Positions 57,060 through 64,000 of a stretch of 64,000 bases of DNA are shown here, one piece after another; position 1 is the stretch's first letter; the number at the start of each line of letters is the position of its first letter. The position numbers and the translations under genes were made by a program. The notes under the pieces were generated by a model. The model did no database searches. It was not told the origin of the DNA and saw only the letters and a program-made list of their open reading frames with translations. Origin of the DNA: Icerya purchasi (taxonomy: Eukaryota; Arthropoda; Insecta; Hemiptera; Monophlebidae). The DNA lies in the NCBI GenBank assembly GCA_039619475.1, contig CM077115.1:511396815-511460814 (forward strand), read 5' to 3'.

Positions 57060-59490
57060 TATTATTAAGCCTAGTACGTTATTAAAATTTATCGATTTTG
57101 TTATATAAATTATATTGTTAGTAAATTATAAAAAGATAATTTTATACATTAGTTCAAAATAATTCCTAATTCAATTTTACTTTTTGCTTCGAACGTTCAA
57201 CTAATTATCTCTGATTATTTTTATTATTCACACCGCTGCTTAAAACACTTGTTCGAGTAGACTGCCTTTATTTTTGAAATTGCGTAATGAATAATATACT
57301 CGGGGACCGTTTTTTAGATAATTTTTAAAATATAGTTGTGTGATTTATTTCTTTGCATTCAAATCATTTCCGGTCTCCCATTTAGTCCCAATAAACGAAT
57401 CTGTATATCAAAACTGAGTATTATACTCTGATTTTTCTTTTTCTTTATTGTCGGTTAAGATAGAAACTAATCAAGAAACTCGTTAAGAACGAAAAAAAAA
57501 ACTGAAAAAGTAAAAGATGGAAAACAGGTGAAACGATTAATGGTATATTATATTAACAACGAACTACAGGGCGAGAGATTTGAAGAGTTTTTTTTCGATC
57601 AGCAGACAAATAAAATATCAACGGGAAAGCCATCGATAAATTTGTGAGATTTTTTTTTTTTTTTTTTTTTTTTGGGGAACGCCAACCAAGGGCAATAACC
57701 CATCATCAAAGAATTAAGAGATTTAGTTAAATTATAAAAATATTGTAAACATCGTGATTTAAAACCAGTCTTCCTTTTTCTTGGTGGCCACTGACATATA
57801 ATTTTTAAATTCCCGGTCCAAATCGTTCCGATTTCCTAATTAATAGAATTGTAAGAGTGGAATTTTTTTGTTACTGTTGATATTTTTTTTTTTTTTTTTT
57901 TATGGCCCAGCTCGCGCCTTTTGGCCATTAATCCTCGTTTCCAGTTAATTGATAATATTTTTGACCGCCGCAGTATATACTTTATATATGAATAAAACAG
58001 AACCTCACAAGTAAACTACATTTGAAAATGCATTCATTTGTCGCTTTAAATGATTTTTTCTTGTTGAAAATATCGCTTTTGCCTTTTTTACTTTTTCTCC
58101 TATTTTTACAACAAAGTTGGATGGCCACCCTGTTCTTTTACTCGTCGTCAACGGTTGTCGAAAATACAATTTGCAGCGCGCTTAGAAATTAAATAAATAC
58201 CAAGGGAGTGATTAATGGATAAATACACGAGATTTAGAAAAATTATATTTTAAACATTATGACCTAAAATCGTTCATTTTTAAAACAAGCTTCTTTTGAA
58301 CTATTAAAGAAAGTTTTCACCTGCTGCAGTCCTTGAGGTTTGTGTTTTTTTTTTATATTTTCAAAAAAAAACCTTTTTTTTTTTATTAAATAGTAAAGTT
58401 TGACGCTCCTCCGTGCAATATATTCGATGATAAAACACAAACACCGAAAATAAAATTCCTTTTGAAGTACATTTTCTATCTTTCATTTCGAGACACTTGT
58501 GATGTCAAACAGATCTGATATAAAAAGTGTGTACTTATATATCAAGCGCGCAACCGGAATCCCAGGGCGTACCTTTATTATTTCGAACAATAACAACATC
58601 TAAAAGTGACAATTTTCAAGATATATACGAATTTTATAATATTATGAAAAATTTCAGGGACCTTTTTTTGATGTTTAACTACTTAGAAACAGTTCAATAA
58701 TCGAGATAGGAAGAGGAAACGAACAAAACTGCCGTTGAAATATCAAAAATTACGTTTTCGAATTGTCCATCTGTGGAATGAAACTTACGATTATATCGAA
58801 AATAGCACACATTTTAACACTAAAATGAAACGGAATCACCTGAAAAATAACAGGAAAAAAAGTCTATCGACGACCGCTTTTAAATCCGCGCAGGAAATTT
58901 TCCCAAAAATTGACAATTATTCCAATCGAAATGAAACGAAACATGTATTAAAAACCTGAATTATTAATTGGAATTAACAGTTTTAATCAAATTCGAGCGT
59001 AGAAATGAATGTTAATTTTAATTATACTTTGGAAAAATATTTAAACTTATTAAAAACTGAAAAATATTATTATATTTAGTAAATATTTCGCTCGAAATCG
59101 AAATTTTGTCGAAAATAAAAAACCCTTACACTAATCCCAAAAACCGAAAAATTTGTATTTCAAAATCTTCTAAAAATACCGACTGAAAAAATAGCAGGGA
59201 ACTTCTCATTCTCCGATGACTGCGTATCGTTTTTGTAAAATATAAATATAATCCGTAAATGAAAAATAATTTGAAAACTAATCTGAATGGATACTTTTTC
59301 GGAAACGCTACTTGCAGATGAATTGCAACACATTTTTTACATGCGACTAAATCGGCTTCCCTTGTTTGTTTGTTTTTTTCTACTTCTTTTTTGCGTTTTG
59401 TTAACTATTAAATTAATCAGTTCCGTCATTTACCGCTCCGAATGTATTCGGGGAATCTCTTAACAACTGCAAACATAAATTACTGTCAAA
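57060..59490. other. AT-rich non-coding stretch
   Basis: T24 near 57650-57673 and further T runs near 57885 and 58345-58384. A frame at 58735-58959 is Asn/Lys-rich without an ATG head. No gene supported. Confidence 0.4.
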
Positions 59491-59491
59491 G

Positions 59492-59513
59492 TCACACACA
59501 CACACACACACAC
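59492..59513. repeat. (CA)n microsatellite
   Basis: About 22 bases of CA. Confidence 0.9.
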
Positions 59514-59836
59514 GTTTTAAGTATACCGTATTTTAAACTGTTTTTCTTAAATTTTCATCTACGGGGGCCGCAGTATTATGAACCTCATTTCAACCGACTC
59601 CAAATTAAACGTTTTACATCTGATCAAATTTAATCTAAAACCACCGGGAATTTTAAAAACCTTTGCAGTGCGTAAAACATTCGCTTAATTTTTCTTTTTT
59701 AGGAAATTTTAATTAGCAACACACAATTTGAAGTGTACGTGGTATTATCGTGTATAGTATAACTACACTACCATTCTGTGTCTTTTCACGAGACATTGTG
59801 TTTGAAAAAGCTTGAAATCGTTCGGTATTGCAAACT

Positions 59837-59840
<4 letters not shown>

Positions 59841-59869
<29 letters not shown>
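59841..59869. repeat. T29 homopolymer
   Basis: With T29 at 2865-2893, the longest homopolymer runs noted. Confidence 0.95.
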
Positions 59870-61370
59870 GGTGCAATACAAACTTTGCCAACAGCTGTAA
59901 TTTATATGCCGACGACATAACTGAAAATACTCGATTATAGGCTAAACTCGGATATCAAAATGTGTGATATCCAATCTTCAGTTAAAACTGTCAAAAAACT
60001 AACAAAACAACTGAAACCTGTTAATCGGCCGAGATACGGGTTAACTTTTTCGAAATAAAAAAAAAAAACGGAAAAATATAAACTAAAATTTCTTTAATAA
60101 ACTGAAGAAAAACAACAAAACAAACAATCGATCGAAAAAATTAAATCGATTAAAATCGAAAGAAATTTCCTCGATTGAAATAAAATATTTTTTTTTTTTT
60201 TTTTTTTATTGCCACACACACTGTTGGAAGGAGTAATTTTATAAATATAAAGACATTTTATGAAATTAACAACACCAACATACGAAAACATTTTTTATTT
60301 CAAATTTTTGTCATCGATTATCAAAAATTAGCTTTGTATCTCAAATTCGAACCAATGGTAGCGAAACTTGATAAAAGAAGTTGTTATCGCTCACTGACTG
60401 CGTTAAAAGTGACAAGACATAAAAAAAAAGGGGGTTGGGGGCCAGATAGGGGCTAACAAAAAAACCCTTCACATACCGGATTACTAGTCTTTACGAGAGT
60501 GCCAAATCTTCTTCATTTAAGATACATGAATCTCCTAAATGTCTTGAGTCGTTGGCTGAGACATTGCCGTCTAACTCGTCAACACCGTTTTGCAATATGT
60601 ATCATTGTCGGCTTACAATTGAGCACATCATCTCGGCAATATAATCCAATCAACGATCCGAACTATTGACGAAAATACGACACTCCAGTATGTGTTTCTC
60701 ATCTCTAATGTCATGGTCTCGCTTTCTCGCAAAAAACTATTTTATTTTAATCATTTACTTTCACGTAAATTCCTTTCTCAAAGCTACTGTCGTCGGGCGT
60801 CGTTGCATATGCAATTAAATCGAATAGTCTTAAATTAGGCGATCATTAGAAAAAGGAAATTGCTTTGCGCTGAACTATATTATCTTTGAAATATAAAACG
60901 GACACGGACTATTATTACCTTAACTATTAAATGCGATTCGTGCGTGTTAAAGTTAAGGGGCGATGTTGGTTATTTAGAGTGGAAAAATAAAATCTTTAAC
61001 TAATGATAATAATGATTTTTTTTGTTGGTATTTAAAATGGTTTTAATTAGGCAAAGTGAATGCATGGCTCGCGCTCCGCATGTAAACATATCCTTCATTA
61101 ATATTTCCATGCGGTCTCCTCGGATAAATATTCAAATCTCGACGGTGGCGGTGGTGCACAGTGATTGATGGCGGAAAAAATAAATTCCAAGCACGTATGA
61201 GAAGCCGCGCGTCATCTATTTCTCGGTAATTAACGATTCGCACCTTTAAACTGTAGTACAGTGTCCAAAGAAGATAAAGAGTAAAGAACGCTCGCCGTGG
61301 AATGACGCGTGAAAATAAATGACTAGCAGCGAAGAAAATCATTTAAAGTCGTCCCGTGACTAATTAAACG
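59870..61370. other. Non-coding stretch
   Basis: T19 near 60188-60206 and a GC-richer patch from about 61050. No gene supported. Confidence 0.4.
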
Positions 61371-61373
61371 CAG

Positions 61374-61628
61374 TCAGATCGCTTTGTGGCAGTCGCGTTG
61401 GTCGTAGAATTACCGGGAACCAAATTTTCCAACGCCCGAAAAAACGAACATGTCCCGATAGAAACGGACAGCGGCTTCAAAGCACGAACCCCGAATACGC
61501 TTACCAGAAGGAAACGATCGTACACGCATGTAATCGAAAAAGTTTCAAAAGACTTATCTCCGAATGCGCCAGCCATAAACGGAAACACAACAGACCCAGT
61601 AGTTTTACAAGTGTCACCTGCTGTGATG
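61374..61628 (+). CDS. Candidate internal exon (85 codons), uncertain
   Basis: Bounded by AAACGCAG (61373) and GTGATG|GTATAT (61628/61629), this stretch is open in one frame: FVAVALVVELPGTKFSNARK, RRKRSYTHVIEKVSKDLSPN, then TTDPVVLQVSPA. It is GC-richer than background and ends open to 61673. No ATG before the body, so it would be internal. The minus strand is also open (61588-61364, ATG start), which makes coding direction unsure. No family recognised. Confidence 0.22.
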
Positions 61629-61679
61629 GTATATCGTTTATCAGCAAAGAGGCTTAGAGGAAAAATCGGGTAAAATTAG

Positions 61680-63300
61680 TCGCACGGTGAAAGACTGTGG
61701 AGGTCAAGGATATACGGAGGTGTCCTATCAAATAAGGATAAACGCTTCCGGGAAATCTTCGTACACATATGGTCACCCACCATCATTTTGAACAACCGCT
61801 GCAAGTTCGTATAAACTGCGCTTTAATATGCTCGCTCGCTAATAAACATCTCAATAAAGGCAGGGATCCAGACTGAGGGAGGGGAATTATATAATTACGT
61901 AAAAACTTCTACCGTAGGCAGTAGATTTGAGAAATAGCCCCCTTGTTTCATAAAGAAAGTCAACATAGCGACCCCTCTTTAGAGATGTTTTAAAAATGTT
62001 TCTTAAAAGTACATAATTATTACAATTTTTAATTTAACTTTTGTTTTGTTTTTAAGGGTGAAAAATAGAACGAAATTATAAAATTATACCTTAAATACGG
62101 TAGTTTAGAAATAGTAAGATAGCATTTTTATTAGACTTCATTTTTATTTTTGTTAGTAATCCGATCCGAATTTTCTTTGTCCGTGAGCAAGTATTTAAAA
62201 TATATATATTTCTCATTGAACTACTATTTTTAATTAAAATTACCAAATAAAAATTAAAAATAAATAAAAATGACAAAAGATCACAATGATAATTACATTT
62301 AAAATGAAATAAAACGTAACATTAATAGTTTTACTAGAAAATAGTATTAAAAGTTAATTATTAAAATCCGTAGGTAAAATTCATACAAATCTTTTATATC
62401 ATAAATTACTCTGTTATTATAACAAATTTTTTCATAGATGCTTTGGTTCTTGGGGAGGGGATGTCCTCTATCCTCTCTCTCCCGGTGGATCTGCCACTGA
62501 TAAAAGACGGTGGTAGATTTGTTTTCTATGTACGAACTAGAATCTCTTGCAAAAATAACTAATCACATACGGTGTTGTTATATAGCAAGTTAATATAATA
62601 ATTCGAATTAAACTCACAAATCTCGATTAATTACGAAATTGCACTTCTTCTATATTTTTCTCTTGCCTTTTCGCTTATTGCCATCGTTCTCCGATTAATG
62701 TTCCAATAAAGAAACATACTGATTTTTGAGTGACCATTATAGGTGAACACTGTAGATTACGCATCAAGAAAGATAGGGAAGAAAATATTGCGAGTCTATA
62801 ATGTATTAGATTACAACTAAAATTGTTCTACTAATTCCTGTAACATTTCCAAAAGAGAGATGGTATCTCCCGGTAGGAACAAAGTTCCTTTCGCTTTTTG
62901 ATAGATATTAGCTATAAAGTCACACTCAGAAAGTATACGATAAAATAAAAAACAGGTTAAAAGAAAAACCACACTACTTGTACTTGGCGAAGTTAAAAAA
63001 AAAGACAAAATTTTAACAGAATACATCAAAAATTTAAACTTCTTAATGTTAGAAAGTATAGTTTGTCGACGAGTGTGTTTAGCTTGATGAAAGAAATCGA
63101 TGTAATTAAATAAAAATTAAAAATTTCAGAGAGACCAATTATTTTTAATTTTTTTCTCCTTCGCCCACTCCCTTATTCGTATAACTACATCGCTGCTGTA
63201 CAGCGTGGGTGTGTGTGTGTGCATGACGTACAGCTATATACTGTTTTTCGTAACGGTCGGACATAAGGCTCGATTTTTAACGCTGGATATTTTTTTTTTT
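61680..63300. other. Non-coding stretch
   Basis: Two AATAAA-type words near 61840-61858 and a (GT)n at 63207-63222. No gene supported. Confidence 0.4.
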
Positions 63301-63306
63301 TTTTTG

Positions 63307-63602
63307 TATCGCGGGAGAGCCTGGTGGTTATGGTGCTTGGCTACCAAATCAAAGGTGTCATGGATTTTCGAAAGTTGTCTCGTTCCGGATCCAAGTCGCT
63401 CCCAGGAATATATATCCAATCTGAAATTGAATTGGTTATACCAGAGAAATCTGGGAAGGTAAAGGCGGATAATCTAAAAGTAGAGAGGAACTGGCCCCAG
63501 TATTCTCTCCTTAGATTCATTAGGCTTAGAATCATTATGGAAAGCTCAACTTCACAAAATGCATGATTCCTTATCAAGGATACGGAACTTTTTTTTTTTT
63601 TT
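63307..63602 (+). mobile_element. tRNA-derived SINE, copy 6
   Basis: A-box-like GGGAGAGCCTGGTGGTTATG, decayed B box (GTGTCATGGATTTTCGAAAG), then CGTTCCGGATCCAAGTCGCT, GTAAAGGCGGATAATC, AGAGGAACTGGCCCCAGTAT, TTCATTAGGCTTAGA and TATCAAGGATACGGAAC followed by T14. It shares GATAATC(C/T)AAAAGTAGA with copy 2, so these two form a subfamily. Confidence 0.8.
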
Positions 63603-63609
63603 ATTATTA

Positions 63610-64000
63610 GAAATAAGTTGTGGGTTTCACAGGGCATTGTACGTTGTGTGAGTGTCTAACACTCTTATCAGCGTTTATTACAAAATATACAAACTACAGA
63701 AATTTCAACTATACTTACTTTACTTTACTTTTTTTTTTTTTAGCTCCGATCATTGCAACCTGGGATATGGAACTTTGTTCCAAAAATATAACAAACGTAT
63801 ATAATGATTCTACAGTCATGAGCATCCAAGTCCATGTGCCCAATCGACATATTAGCAGAACATTATAGGCTCTAATCGCAAAACAACCATTTCTGGGTTA
63901 TTTATTTTCGTTTTTAGTAAGGCGCCCTTTTTCTCTAACAACGTCATTAATGGGGGAAAAAAAAGTCGTACGATTAGAAATCGGACAAATCAACACAAGT
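63610..64000. other. Non-coding end of window
   Basis: ACTTACTTTACTTTACTTTT at 63714-63733 resembles an isolated SINE tail. Nothing else supported. Confidence 0.35.

Noticed and set aside
1..64000. CRISPR arrays, operons, ribosome binding sites, rRNA
   Set aside because: Sequence is eukaryotic in style; no regularly spaced identical repeats and no rRNA-like blocks were seen.

Overview
The window reads as non-coding DNA of an arthropod, most likely an insect. It is roughly two-thirds A+T by eye and full of homopolymer and (TA)n/(GA)n/(CA)n tracts. CpG does not look depleted, and the repeats are of eukaryotic types: Pol III-type SINEs, truncated non-LTR (LINE) retrotransposon ends, piggyBac, MITEs and foldback elements. 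I cannot name the species; CpG-retaining, repeat-rich AT DNA would fit a hymenopteran, but that is inference. No intact gene of recognisable function was found. The longest stop-free frame is 136 codons. At this base composition (about 6-7% stop codons) one such frame and about three of 115 codons or more are expected by chance in 64 kb, so length alone supports no gene.

Mobile DNA is the solid content. (1) A broken piggyBac-like transposase lies on the minus strand at 11.1-11.8 kb, interrupted by a poly(A) run and followed by a near-perfect 67-bp palindrome. A second broken reading frame of unknown identity lies just upstream of it (11.9-12.5 kb, minus). (2) At least six, possibly eight, remnants of the 3' end of LINE ORF2 carry the degenerate C-x3-(N/D)H-h-h-F-x-C signature: 5.9, 14.8, 24.4, 26.4, 42.5 and 52.2 kb, with weaker ones at 49.5 and 54.5 kb. 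(3) One tRNA-derived SINE family is present in six copies (15.1, 22.4, 33.3, 41.5, 44.7 and 63.3 kb), with a second SINE-like unit at 56.9 kb. (4) A hairpin-bearing element is at 3.58-4.49 kb, with a reverse-oriented relative at 50.56-51.69 kb that is split by a 384-bp palindromic insertion flanked by a 7-bp duplication. A partial relative of that insertion is at 17.43 kb. (5) A 2.06-kb element with about 545-bp terminal inverted repeats is at 46.25-48.30 kb. (6) Two adjacent MITE-like units of about 207 bp are at 16.8-17.4 kb. (7) Foldbacks lie at 9.36-9.75 and 10.95-11.10 kb.

Possible host coding material is limited to short exon-like frames with an ATG and/or a splice donor (2.1, 19.06, 20.2, 34.6, 41.9, 47.1 and 61.4 kb, and others) and is unproven. 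The 1.8-2.56 kb stretch is the most gene-like arrangement: TATA-like boxes, a GC-richer leader, tandem splice-donor repeats, two overlapping small frames, then AATAAA. The 20.2-20.7 kb stretch looks like a multiply frameshifted coding relic. The rest is AT-rich, microsatellite-bearing DNA consistent with intergenic or very long intronic sequence.
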